DNA of 38,181 nucleotides from Flavobacteriales bacterium. GTDB taxonomy: Bacteria > Bacteroidota > Bacteroidia > CAIKAF01. Positions within the stretch are counted from its first letter, which is position 1; each line of letters opens with the position of its first letter. The translations under genes and the position numbers were made by a program. This document shows, piece by piece, positions 9,116 through 17,180 of the stretch. Where the stretch lies: assembly GCA_026418175.1 (NCBI GenBank), contig JAOABX010000017.1, positions 1 to 38,181 on the forward strand, in the 5' to 3' direction. The notes under the pieces are model-generated. The model saw only the letters and a program-made list of their open reading frames with translations. It was not told the origin of the DNA and did not search any database.

Positions 9116-10471
9116 ATGAGCATCATGAATGAGTTGATGGCATTATCGCCGGTTGATGGAAGATATTACAAGCACACACGGGTTTTGTCTGACTATTATT
9201 CTGAATTTGCGTTAATCCGCTACAGAATTAGAGTAGAAATAGAATATTTTATTTCGTTGTGTAATATACCATTAGAACCATTAAAAGATGTGCCAAAGGA
9301 AGTATACACAGAACTTAGAAAAATCTATGAAACATTTACAGAAGCCGACGCACTGGAAGTAAAAGCCATCGAAAAGGAAACCAATCATGATGTAAAAGCG
9401 GTAGAGTATTTTATCAAGCGTCGGTTTGATTTGTTAGGAATAAGTGGATACAAAGAATTTATTCATTTCGGCCTTACTTCGCAAGATATCAATAATACAG
9501 CCATTCCTTTGTCTATCAAAGATGCCAATGAAAATCTCATTTATCCGGCATTACAAAACCTGATGAATCGTATTCGGGTGCTTGCAGAAGAATGGAAACA
9601 TGTGCCCATGTTGGCACGCACTCACGGCCAGCCTGCTTCGCCCACCCGACTAGGAAAAGAGTTTTATGTTTTTTTTGAGCGGTTAGTTAAGCAATTTGAA
9701 CTTATCATGGAAATTCCATACGGTGCTAAAATGGGAGGGGCTACCGGTAATTTCAATGCGCATCATGTAGCTTTCCCAGAGGTTGACTGGATTTCATTTG
9801 CTGACCATTTTGTAAATGTAGAACTAGGTTTATGTAGAAGCAAAACTACCACTCAAATAGAACATTATGATTATTTAGCAGCTTGGTTTGATGGCATGAA
9901 GCGTATCAATACCATTTTGATAGATTTATGCCGCGATGTATGGGCTTACATATCCATGGAATATTTTAAGCAAAAAATATCCAAAAACGAAGTGGGGTCG
10001 TCTGCCATGCCACACAAAGTAAATCCTATCGACTTTGAAAATGCAGAAGGGAATCTTGGAGTTGCCAATGCATTGTTTGAATTCCTTTCAGCGAAACTTC
10101 CAATTTCTCGATTGCAGCGAGACCTTACTGATTCAACTGTGTTACGAAATGTGGGAGTGCCCGTAGCGCATACGTTAATTGCTTTAATTTCTATTCAAAA
10201 AGGGTTGGATAAATTATTATTGAATGAATCTGCCATACAGAAAGATTTAAATCAACATGTGGCTGTGGTGGCAGAGGGTATACAAACTATTTTACGCAGC
10301 ATCGGATATCCCAATCCCTATGAAAAATTAAAAGAGCTTACACGCACCAATGAAGAATTGAGCTTAGACAGGATAAAAGACTTTGTAAATGGCTTAGATG
10401 TAAGTGATGATGTAAAACAACGTTTGTTGTCTATCACTCCTGCAAATTACACCGGGATTAATACCTTTTAA
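9116..10471 (+). CDS. purB: Adenylosuccinate lyase
   Basis: Fumarase/aspartase-superfamily enzyme of 451 residues. It cleaves SAICAR to AICAR, and adenylosuccinate to AMP, in purine synthesis; it is cytosolic and tetrameric. The N-terminus 'LMALSPVDGRYYKHT' is the PurB opening. 'ARTHGQPASPTRLGKE' (about 165-180) and the signature loop 'GSSAMPHKVNP' with S295/S296 are intact; the loop serine is the catalytic acid/base in the family. An ATG at 9116 is followed by a second in-frame ATG three codons later; the first fits the short distance to the -7 box. The length is close to E. coli PurB. It heads an operon; the ABC transporter gene begins 2 nt after its stop. Confidence 0.97.
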   Translation: MSIMNELMALSPVDGRYYKHTRVLSDYYSEFALIRYRIRVEIEYFISLCNIPLEPLKDVPKEVYTELRKIYETFTEADALEVKAIEKETNHDVKAVEYFIKRRFDLLGISGYKEFIHFGLTSQDINNTAIPLSIKDANENLIYPALQNLMNRIRVLAEEWKHVPMLARTHGQPASPTRLGKEFYVFFERLVKQFELIMEIPYGAKMGGATGNFNAHHVAFPEVDWISFADHFVNVELGLCRSKTTTQIEHYDYLAAWFDGMKRINTILIDLCRDVWAYISMEYFKQKISKNEVGSSAMPHKVNPIDFENAEGNLGVANALFEFLSAKLPISRLQRDLTDSTVLRNVGVPVAHTLIALISIQKGLDKLLLNESAIQKDLNQHVAVVAEGIQTILRSIGYPNPYEKLKELTRTNEELSLDRIKDFVNGLDVSDDVKQRLLSITPANYTGINTF

Positions 10472-10473
10472 GT

Positions 10474-12285
10474 ATGGGTAAGTTCCGGAGAATGATAAAA
10501 TACCTTGTTCCTTACCGGATGCAGATAGCCGGTTTTGGTTTGTTAACCGTACTTTCTATTCTTTTGAGTGTGGTATCAGTCACACTGGCTATTCCCTTTT
10601 TACAAATTCTTTTTGACAGGGTACAGGCTCCACAACAAATGCCTGATTTTACATTTACCGTTAAAGGACTCATGCAAACCTTGTATTACTGGATGGGTAA
10701 AAGCATGGGAGGGATTGAAAAATCTTCCATGTTGGCTTTGATTTGCACCGGCATGGTATTGTTGTTTTTTCTGAAAAACCTCACGGTTTACTTATCGCTC
10801 CATGTATTAGCGCCTATGCGTACGGGTGTGATTTATGATTTACGAAAAAAAATGTATGATAGAATTTTGGAACTACCCCTTTCGTATTTTTCAGAACAAA
10901 AAAAAGGGGATATAATGACCCGAATGTCGGCCGATGTAGTAGAAATTGAGTGGAGTATCATGAATTCTCTCATTTCACTTATGCGAGACCCATTACTCAT
11001 TATAGCTTACCTAGTAATGATGTTTATTTTCAGTCCGCAACTTACGCTTTTTGCTTTCATTTTACTTCCGGTGAGTGCTTTTATTATTGCCCGCATTGGT
11101 AGAAGTTTAAAGCGGGCTTCATTCTCCGGACAAAAGATTTTAAGCGATCTTATGATTATTATTGAAGAAACACTTGGTGGAATGCGCATTGTAAAAGCAT
11201 TTCAGGCTGAAGACCTGTTACGAAAAAAATTTCATCAACAAAACGATCAGTTTAAGGTGTTGGGTAATAGTATTTTTCGAAAACGATCACTTTCTTCACC
11301 ACTAAGTGAATTTTTAGGAAGTATTGTTATTGCTGTTATCATGTGGTTTGGGGGCAAACTGGTACTCGATGTAAAGCTTGATCCAGAAGTTTTCATTACT
11401 TATATTGCCATGTTTAGCCAGGTGATTTCGCCGGCAAAGGCTGTTTCATCTACCTTCTATAATCTTCAAAAAGGCATCGCCTCGATTGATCGAATTGAAG
11501 AAATATTGAATGCAGAAAATACATTGAAAGAACACCCAGACCCCATTTCATTAAAATCGTTTGAACACAGCATTGAATTAAAGCAAGTGGTGTTTAGTTA
11601 CACTAATCAGCCGGTTTTAAATAATGTATCGCTTGTAATACCTAAAGGTAAAACCATAGCATTGGTAGGAGCTTCAGGAGCCGGAAAATCTACCATGGCA
11701 GATCTAATTGCTCGATATTATGATGTAACCGGAGGAAATATTCTTATTGACGGGCACGATGTAAAGCAAATTAAGATTACAGACCTTCGAAATTTAATGA
11801 GCATTGTTTCACAACAACCTATTCTATTTAATGATACAGTTGCTGCCAACATAACATTTGGTGATCCAAGCCCAAACATGGAACGAATGAAGCTTGCTGC
11901 AAAATTGGCGTATGCCGCTGATTTTATTGAAGCATTACCCAATGGATATTTTTCTTCCATTGGCGATCAGGGGAATAAATTGAGTGGAGGCCAGCGACAA
12001 CGTATAGCTATTGCACGTGCACTATACAAAGATGCACCCATTTTAATTTTAGATGAAGCCACCTCTGCCTTGGATGCTGAAAGTGAAAAAATTGTGCAGC
12101 AAGCTATTCAAAATTTAACCAAAAACAGAACAGTGATTGTAATTGCTCACCGACTAAGTACCATACAGCATGCAGATGAAATTATTGTTTTAGATCGCGG
12201 AGAAATTATTGAACGGGGAACGCATGCTGAACTGGTAAAAATGAATGGAGCTTATAAACGGATGGTTGAACTAAATACATTTTAA
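10474..12285 (+). CDS. msbA: MsbA-type ABC exporter (fused permease and ATPase)
   Basis: 603-residue half-transporter: an N-terminal six-helix exporter domain (about 1-340), then a nucleotide-binding domain. The NBD has Walker A 'GASGAGKST', the signature 'LSGGQRQRIAIARAL', Walker B 'ILILDEATSALD' and the switch histidine in 'VIVIAHRLSTI'. All catalytic residues are present, so it should work as a homodimer. In Bacteroidota, proteins of this size and pattern are usually annotated as MsbA-like lipid A-core flippases; a different lipid or drug substrate cannot be excluded. It lies between purB (2 nt) and the PLP-lyase gene (1 nt), so the three are almost certainly co-transcribed although their functions are unrelated. 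Confidence 0.85.
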   Translation: MGKFRRMIKYLVPYRMQIAGFGLLTVLSILLSVVSVTLAIPFLQILFDRVQAPQQMPDFTFTVKGLMQTLYYWMGKSMGGIEKSSMLALICTGMVLLFFLKNLTVYLSLHVLAPMRTGVIYDLRKKMYDRILELPLSYFSEQKKGDIMTRMSADVVEIEWSIMNSLISLMRDPLLIIAYLVMMFIFSPQLTLFAFILLPVSAFIIARIGRSLKRASFSGQKILSDLMIIIEETLGGMRIVKAFQAEDLLRKKFHQQNDQFKVLGNSIFRKRSLSSPLSEFLGSIVIAVIMWFGGKLVLDVKLDPEVFITYIAMFSQVISPAKAVSSTFYNLQKGIASIDRIEEILNAENTLKEHPDPISLKSFEHSIELKQVVFSYTNQPVLNNVSLVIPKGKTIALVGASGAGKSTMADLIARYYDVTGGNILIDGHDVKQIKITDLRNLMSIVSQQPILFNDTVAANITFGDPSPNMERMKLAAKLAYAADFIEALPNGYFSSIGDQGNKLSGGQRQRIAIARALYKDAPILILDEATSALDAESEKIVQQAIQNLTKNRTVIVIAHRLSTIQHADEIIVLDRGEIIERGTHAELVKMNGAYKRMVELNTF

Positions 12286-12286
12286 T

Positions 12287-13591
12287 ATGAAAGGAAGATT
12301 TAGCTGGTGGCCCGACTGGATTCGCCGAAAAAATGCATATGCACGAACCAATTCACTGCAAATGGATGTAGATCGATTTAATGCTGTTTGTGCCGGAGTT
12401 GGATTACCCAACATTCATCAAAAATCAACTTTTAAATTTAAGGATGTAGCAGATGGGGCAGCTCGTTTTTTAGGGGTTTCACCTTCAGGAGAAAAGCCTT
12501 ATGCACGTATTTATACCCGATTGGGAAATCCCAACACAGAATATTTGGAAAAAGTTTTGTTTCAATTAGAATGTGATCATATAATTTATAACGCATTATC
12601 TGCCGATGAAAAAACTCCCACTATTGCTTCGCTGGTTTCCGCATCCGGAATGGCGGCTATTACTACGGTAATTTTAGGGTTTGTTCGTCCAGGCGATTGC
12701 ATTATAGTTGGCAATGTGTATGGATGCACTGATTCATTTATGCGATTTTTACAAAATAGGTTTGGTGTGGATGTTGTTTTTGTAGATGCTACCAATCCTG
12801 AGAATATTCGTTTAGTTATGCAGCAGCATCCTAATACGGTTGCAGTATTTATTGAAACACCTGATAATCCTACATTGCAGCTTTGTGATATATCAGCCAT
12901 TTCAGCAATTACTGAGCCTGAAGAAGTCATGCTTATTGTTGATAATACATTTTGTTCTCCCTATTTACAACAACCTTTTCGCTTGGGTGCTGATGTGGTT
13001 GTTCATTCATTAACCAAATACGTTAATGGACATTCGGCTTCCATAGCCGGAGCTGCTTTGGGGCCATATGAGTTTTTTAGTAAAGAAGTCTATCCAGTCT
13101 ATAAAGATTTAGGGCCAACTCCTTCTCCTTTTGAAAGTTGGTTGAACAGTTTGACCATTCAGGAAATGGGTGTACGTATGGAGCATCAATGCAAAACAGC
13201 ACAAAAACTAGCTGAATTTTTAGAACAACATCCAGGGGTGAGTAGGGTATGGTATCCCGGATTACAAAGCCATCCACAGCATGCATTGTGTAAAAAACAG
13301 ATGAGACATGGCGGAGCCGTTATTTCATTTGAATTAAAAGGAGGCTATCAGGCCGGAGTAAATTTGATGAATTATTTTGCCCGTCCAGATACTCCGATGG
13401 AGCTGGCAGTAAGTCTGGGTTCTGTGATTAGTTATATTGAGCATCCTGCCAGCATGACCCATGCTGTAGTACCCGAAGAAGACCGATTAAAACGTGGAAT
13501 AACAGATTCTTTAGTTCGCCTTTCTGTAGGAGTAGAGGGCTTTTCTGTATTAAGAGATGCGCTTGATAAAGGAATTCAATTAGCCGGATAG
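12287..13591 (+). CDS. Cys/Met-metabolism PLP enzyme (cystathionine gamma-synthase / methionine gamma-lyase family)
   Basis: Fold-type I PLP enzyme of 434 residues. The PLP lysine is K244 in 'VVHSLTKYVNGHS'; the cofactor aspartate lies in 'MLIVDNTFCSPYLQQP', and 'ASGMAAITTVI' marks the phosphate-binding turn. The C-terminal 'LVRLSVGVEG' substrate-carboxylate motif is intact. Members carry out gamma-replacement or gamma/beta-elimination on homoserine, cystathionine or methionine derivatives; sequence alone does not separate these. The N-terminus is longer than in the bacterial enzymes of about 390-400 residues and has a basic, tryptophan-containing start ('MKGRFSWWPDWIRRKNAYAR'). Last gene of the purB operon; its stop is only 4 nt from the stop of the convergent next gene. 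Confidence 0.88.
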   Translation: MKGRFSWWPDWIRRKNAYARTNSLQMDVDRFNAVCAGVGLPNIHQKSTFKFKDVADGAARFLGVSPSGEKPYARIYTRLGNPNTEYLEKVLFQLECDHIIYNALSADEKTPTIASLVSASGMAAITTVILGFVRPGDCIIVGNVYGCTDSFMRFLQNRFGVDVVFVDATNPENIRLVMQQHPNTVAVFIETPDNPTLQLCDISAISAITEPEEVMLIVDNTFCSPYLQQPFRLGADVVVHSLTKYVNGHSASIAGAALGPYEFFSKEVYPVYKDLGPTPSPFESWLNSLTIQEMGVRMEHQCKTAQKLAEFLEQHPGVSRVWYPGLQSHPQHALCKKQMRHGGAVISFELKGGYQAGVNLMNYFARPDTPMELAVSLGSVISYIEHPASMTHAVVPEEDRLKRGITDSLVRLSVGVEGFSVLRDALDKGIQLAG

Positions 13592-13595
13592 TATT

Positions 13596-14183
13596 TTAAT
13601 TATCCCTAAACCGATAGTTGACACCAATCGATAAGCTTACTAAATCTGGAAAACCTGGCACAAAACTTATCGATAAATCCCAGGCTCGGTAAAAGTTAAA
13701 TCGGTATTCAAACTCTCCTCCATACCATAAAAATTTATATTGAATAAAATCATCTTTATCACCAATAAAACGATTTCTATTAATATAACCATCAAGGGTA
13801 TGCCAATTTCTTCGAAAGATAAAGGTGGGGCCAATTCCACCATATAAAGCATGCTTCTTTATTTTAAATATTTTTGCTCGAATACCAGCATGTAAAAAAC
13901 CTCCCCATTGAGCTGCGCAATCAGCATATTGGGCAATACCAAATTTAAATGACAGTGCATCTTCTACCACAAATTTTTCGTAAGATAACACCACACCTAA
14001 ATTCATTACCAAATATCCTTGGGGATCTAATTTATGAGGCATAAGGTGTGCATTATCTTTTTCTCCTAATGGATGAATGCTAAGCCCAAAAAATTTTATT
14101 CCAAAATTATCTTGGGCCCAGGAGTGAGAATGATGTAAAGCGATTAGAAACCCTAATAATAAATATCTACATCTATTTGACAT
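13596..14183 (-). CDS. Predicted small outer-membrane beta-barrel protein, unknown function
   Basis: 195 residues. A signal peptide (about 1-24, ending 'HSWAQ') is followed by amphipathic strands rich in aromatic residues, for example 'YLVMNLGVVLSYEKFVV', 'GGFLHAGIRAKIFKI', 'HALYGGIGPTFIFRRN' and 'WYGGEFEYRFNFY'. The last strand, 'LVSLSIGVNYRF', ends two residues before the C-terminus, as in barrel proteins recognised by BamA. I do not recognise a named family. An 8- to 10-stranded barrel would fit the length. It stands alone, with a possible -7 box 134 nt upstream. Confidence 0.7.
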   Translation of the reverse strand: MSNRCRYLLLGFLIALHHSHSWAQDNFGIKFFGLSIHPLGEKDNAHLMPHKLDPQGYLVMNLGVVLSYEKFVVEDALSFKFGIAQYADCAAQWGGFLHAGIRAKIFKIKKHALYGGIGPTFIFRRNWHTLDGYINRNRFIGDKDDFIQYKFLWYGGEFEYRFNFYRAWDLSISFVPGFPDLVSLSIGVNYRFRDN

Positions 14184-14828
14184 TTAAATTGAATTAATTT
14201 TAAAATAAAAGGTATATAATTAAAATTGAATTTCAAGAATTCATCGGGTTTCAGTGATAAAAATAATAATATTATTTATTTTAAGTATAACAGTTAAAAT
14301 TGGTTTTTTGTACTTCCAAATGTAGAAAGTAAATGATTTGATTGGACGGCATAATTATTTTAAACGACAAGAATTCTGTTAATTATTCTTTTTGAATTGT
14401 ACATTATATAGTTTAGTGAATATCATTAATAATATCAACTTCGTTGTAATATGATAAAATTTTCCACTGTGTATAAAAAACAAAGTTGGTCAAGAAGATT
14501 TTAGCTAAAGAGTGTTATATAGTTTTTAAAAAGTATAACTACTTCTTACAGTGGGTTCATTATTATAAAAATTGAAATGGAAATTTAATAACTTGTATTT
14601 TACTTCATTATCATCATTGAACTGAATTTAAAATCATATGGATGATATTCTACATCGGTGGAATTGAAAATTTTTATTAAAATACCTTGAAGGTTTATAC
14701 TAAATATTAATGCAGTAACAATGGAACTAATAAGTGTAAATAATGTGATGAGAAATAAATAAAATGAAAGGTAAATGGGCTTGAGGGATGTAAAATAAAT
14801 AAGAACGTTAAGAATATTTTAATATATG
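14184..14828. other. AT-rich gene-free stretch of about 645 nt
   Basis: No reading frame that looks like a gene in any frame: stops are dense and the longest ATG-started frames I followed are under 20 codons. No tRNA-like fold, tandem repeat, IS end or convincing hairpin was seen. The only element noted is a minus-strand TACATTTG box at 14317-14324. It could be decayed coding DNA or hold an unrecognised RNA. Confidence 0.5.
14317..14324 (-). promoter_or_regulatory. Possible -7 box for the beta-barrel gene
   Basis: TACATTTG on the minus strand matches TAnnTTTG but lies 133 nt before the ATG and has no TTG at -33. It would give a long AT-rich leader; chance occurrence is quite possible. Confidence 0.25.
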
Positions 14829-14902
14829 CGGTCTGGACGGGACTCGAACCCGCGACCCCGTGCGTGACAGGCACGTATTCTAACCAGCTGAACTACCAGA
14901 CC
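14829..14902 (-). tRNA. tRNA-Asp (anticodon GTC)
   Basis: The minus strand folds as a cloverleaf of 74 nt: acceptor GGTCTGG pairs with CCAGACC, discriminator G at 14829, anticodon stem CGTGC/GCACG around the loop CTGTCAC (anticodon GTC), and T-arm GGGTTCGAGTCCC. The 3' CCA is not encoded and must be added. The gene stands alone. Confidence 0.97.
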
Positions 14903-14920
14903 GTTTAACTTTTGAGGACG

Positions 14921-14950
14921 CAAAAATAAGCATTTTTTAATTCATTCCAA
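14921..14950 (-). promoter_or_regulatory. Promoter of tRNA-Asp
   Basis: Minus strand: TTG at 14950-14948, a 19-nt spacer, then TATTTTTG at 14928-14921. Both elements and the spacing match the Bacteroidota housekeeping promoter, the cleanest example in the window. The start point would be about 12 nt before the tRNA 5' end. Confidence 0.65.
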
Positions 14951-14979
14951 AAAAAATCAAAAATTCTAATCGCGCTTTT

Positions 14980-14987
14980 TATCTTTG
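14980..14987 (+). promoter_or_regulatory. Possible -7 box for the coiled-coil/UbiB-type kinase operon
   Basis: TATCTTTG is a full match to TAnnTTTG. It would start a transcript near 14994 with a leader of about 135 nt before 15129. No TTG at -33. No closer box precedes the gene. Confidence 0.35.
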
Positions 14988-15128
14988 AAATATGACGTTT
15001 ATCATAGGTCTTGGTTTAATTATATTGTAATATTGCATTTGTTATATAAATTGATACATGAAGCTGTAAATGCTTAAATCTAATAAAAACATATTAAGTA
15101 ACTACGGTTTTTTTTTTAAAAATACATC

Positions 15129-15434
15129 ATGTCTAGCATTTTTGAGCAAATACTTCGGTTTGGATTAACCATGAGTCTCATGGATAGGGAATTGTTTGTT
15201 AGTAAGGTATCTGAATTTTTGGAACAGTATCGCAATGACCCAGAAATGATGGAAAAAATATCTCAGCGGCTTTACCAGTATTTGGAAGAAGTAAAGCAAC
15301 GAATGGAAATGAAAGACCTAATTAGTTCAGCGTTAGAAAGCAGAAATTTACCCACCAATGAAGATGTAAGGGCCTTGACGAAAGCTATTGAAAAATTAAC
15401 TCAAGAATTACAAAAAAATAGACCAACTGAATGA
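15129..15434 (+). CDS. Small coiled-coil protein, phasin/UbiK-like, coupled to the UbiB-type kinase
   Basis: 101 residues, highly charged, without signal peptide or membrane span. The first third is an amphipathic helix ('FEQILRFGLTMSLMDRELFV'), the middle is acidic helix, and residues ~78-97 ('NEDVRALTKAIEKLTQELQK') form a heptad-like coiled coil. The 'LPTNEDVRALTKAIEKL' pattern resembles the C-termini of phasin-like (PhaI/PhaF) proteins, and the overall plan recalls UbiK, a trimeric coiled-coil accessory factor of ubiquinone synthesis. Its stop overlaps the start of the kinase gene (ATGA), so the two are translationally coupled. Inference: an accessory or localisation partner of that kinase. 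No homology could be tested. Confidence 0.72.
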   Translation: MSSIFEQILRFGLTMSLMDRELFVSKVSEFLEQYRNDPEMMEKISQRLYQYLEEVKQRMEMKDLISSALESRNLPTNEDVRALTKAIEKLTQELQKNRPTE

Positions 15435-17086
15435 TATTTAGAATTTGGGAATATCGATTGTATTATTTACAGATACTTCGTGCTCTTCAGATTATTAACA
15501 TCCTGATTAAAAACGGGATAATTGAATGGATGGGGGGGAACAAATATTTACGCCGACTGGTTCCCCAAAAATATTTTAATAATGGGGTGATGCGTTCCAC
15601 ACCTGAACGCATACGAATTATCCTAGAAGATTTAGGGCCTACGTTTGTTAAATTCGGTCAAATTCTTGCTGACCGGCCGGATTTGATTAATGAGCCTTTG
15701 CGTATAGAGTTTAAAAAATTGCAAAGCAAGGCACAACCCATGAGCGATGAAATGGCAATTGCGCTAATTGAAAAAGAATTGCGGGCTCCTATTGCTGATG
15801 TTTTTGAAAGTTTTGACAGGAATTGCTTTGGCTCTGCTTCCATTGGTCAGGTATATAAAGGAGTTTTAAAAGATGGCCGGGAAGTTATTGTAAAAATTCA
15901 GCGTCCGAATATTGAGACAAAGATTAAATCAGATTTATATCTGATGCGTTTTTTGGCTAAAAAACTTGTACAAGCTTATCCGGGCTTGGCTTCTATTGAT
16001 ATTGAAGGCTTTGTGGAAGAGTTTGGGAATATCATCATGTCAGAACTTGATTACTTTGAAGAAGCTTCCAATGCTCAGCGTTTTTATGATATGTTTAAAG
16101 ACTTTCCGCAATGTAGAATTCCGAAAGTATATATGGAATTATCTACTAAAAAATTGCTGGTCATGGAATATATGAGCGGAATTGAGCCTGATAAAATTGA
16201 GGAATTGAAAGCTGCGGGGCTTGATCCGAAAATTATTGCCAATACCGGAACACATATTGTATTAAAAATGATTTTGAAACATGGTTTTTTTCATGGTGAT
16301 CCTCATGCCGGAAATATTTTTATACAGCCGGGTAATGTAATTGCTTTGGTTGATTTTGGAATGGTAGGAATACTTAAACCCCGAGAAATGAACTTTCTAG
16401 CTAGTTTTACATTGGGTTTTGCAACTATGAATGCACGCATGATTACAGATTCTTTAATTACGCTTTGCGGTAAAAAGTATTATTCCATGCATGAAGAACT
16501 TCAATTTAGCATTCAGGATTTATTAAATAAATATGAGCCTATTCCTTATGAAAAAATGGATTTTACAAAAATTCTAAATGAATGTGTGCAAATCATCATT
16601 CGTCATCAACTTAAAATACCATCCAGTATTTATTTATTGCTTAAATCGCTTGCTACGATTGAAAAATTTGGTAGCCGCCTTGACCCTGATATATCACTGA
16701 GTGTAATTATAAAACCCTATGCTGAAGAATTGATTAAACAAAAGTATTCAGTAAAAATGATAGCCAATGAACTGTTTGATACAGTTCGTGATTATGCAGC
16801 ATTTATTCGTGATTTTCCCGGGGAAGTGAATGAAATTTTATATAAGATTAAAGAAGGCAAGCTTATTCATGAAATAAACTTACAAGATAAAGCAGCATTT
16901 GCACGTGCTGCCAAAGAATTCAGCCAACGGCTGGCACTGGTTATGATTATTGGTTTTATGGTAGTTAGTGCAACTATTTTGATTGTATTTGATCCTGATT
17001 CTAGTTCTGGTAAAATGTTATTTATAATCTCTGGCATTTTTGCCACGTGGACACTTATTCGTTTAATGTTAAGGACAAGAATTTAG
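15431..17086 (+). CDS. UbiB/ABC1/AarF-family atypical kinase
   Basis: 551 residues. It has the hallmark motifs of the atypical ABC1/ADCK/UbiB kinase family: KxGQ as 'VKFGQ' (K74-Q77), an alanine-rich loop 'GSASIGQVY' in place of the usual glycine loop, catalytic 'HGDPHAGN' (H288-N295) and metal-binding 'VDFG' (D308-G310). Two C-terminal membrane helices follow ('LALVMIIGFMVVSATILIVF' and 'MLFIISGIFATWTLIRLML'), as in UbiB. The family supports isoprenoid-quinone synthesis or lipid trafficking through ATPase activity. Bacteroidota generally make menaquinone, so the substrate here is unclear. The start ATG overlaps the stop of the small coiled-coil gene. Confidence 0.92.
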   Translation: MIFRIWEYRLYYLQILRALQIINILIKNGIIEWMGGNKYLRRLVPQKYFNNGVMRSTPERIRIILEDLGPTFVKFGQILADRPDLINEPLRIEFKKLQSKAQPMSDEMAIALIEKELRAPIADVFESFDRNCFGSASIGQVYKGVLKDGREVIVKIQRPNIETKIKSDLYLMRFLAKKLVQAYPGLASIDIEGFVEEFGNIIMSELDYFEEASNAQRFYDMFKDFPQCRIPKVYMELSTKKLLVMEYMSGIEPDKIEELKAAGLDPKIIANTGTHIVLKMILKHGFFHGDPHAGNIFIQPGNVIALVDFGMVGILKPREMNFLASFTLGFATMNARMITDSLITLCGKKYYSMHEELQFSIQDLLNKYEPIPYEKMDFTKILNECVQIIIRHQLKIPSSIYLLLKSLATIEKFGSRLDPDISLSVIIKPYAEELIKQKYSVKMIANELFDTVRDYAAFIRDFPGEVNEILYKIKEGKLIHEINLQDKAAFARAAKEFSQRLALVMIIGFMVVSATILIVFDPDSSSGKMLFIISGIFATWTLIRLMLRTRI

Positions 17087-17180
17087 AATTTTTTTAGATA
17101 ACTTGAGTTGCCAGTTTTGGCGGTTGTTATTTCTAATTAAATTTTCCTGTTGTTTCTTACGAATTGAAATTTTACTTATT

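Noticed and set aside
14992-15030. Short ATG frame (12 codons) after the TATCTTTG box
   Set aside because: The ATG lies at or before the predicted transcription start and the frame ends at once; most likely chance.
17108-17125. GCCA/TGGC hairpin between the kinase and trkH genes
   Set aside because: Only four base pairs and no U-tract; not enough to call a terminator.
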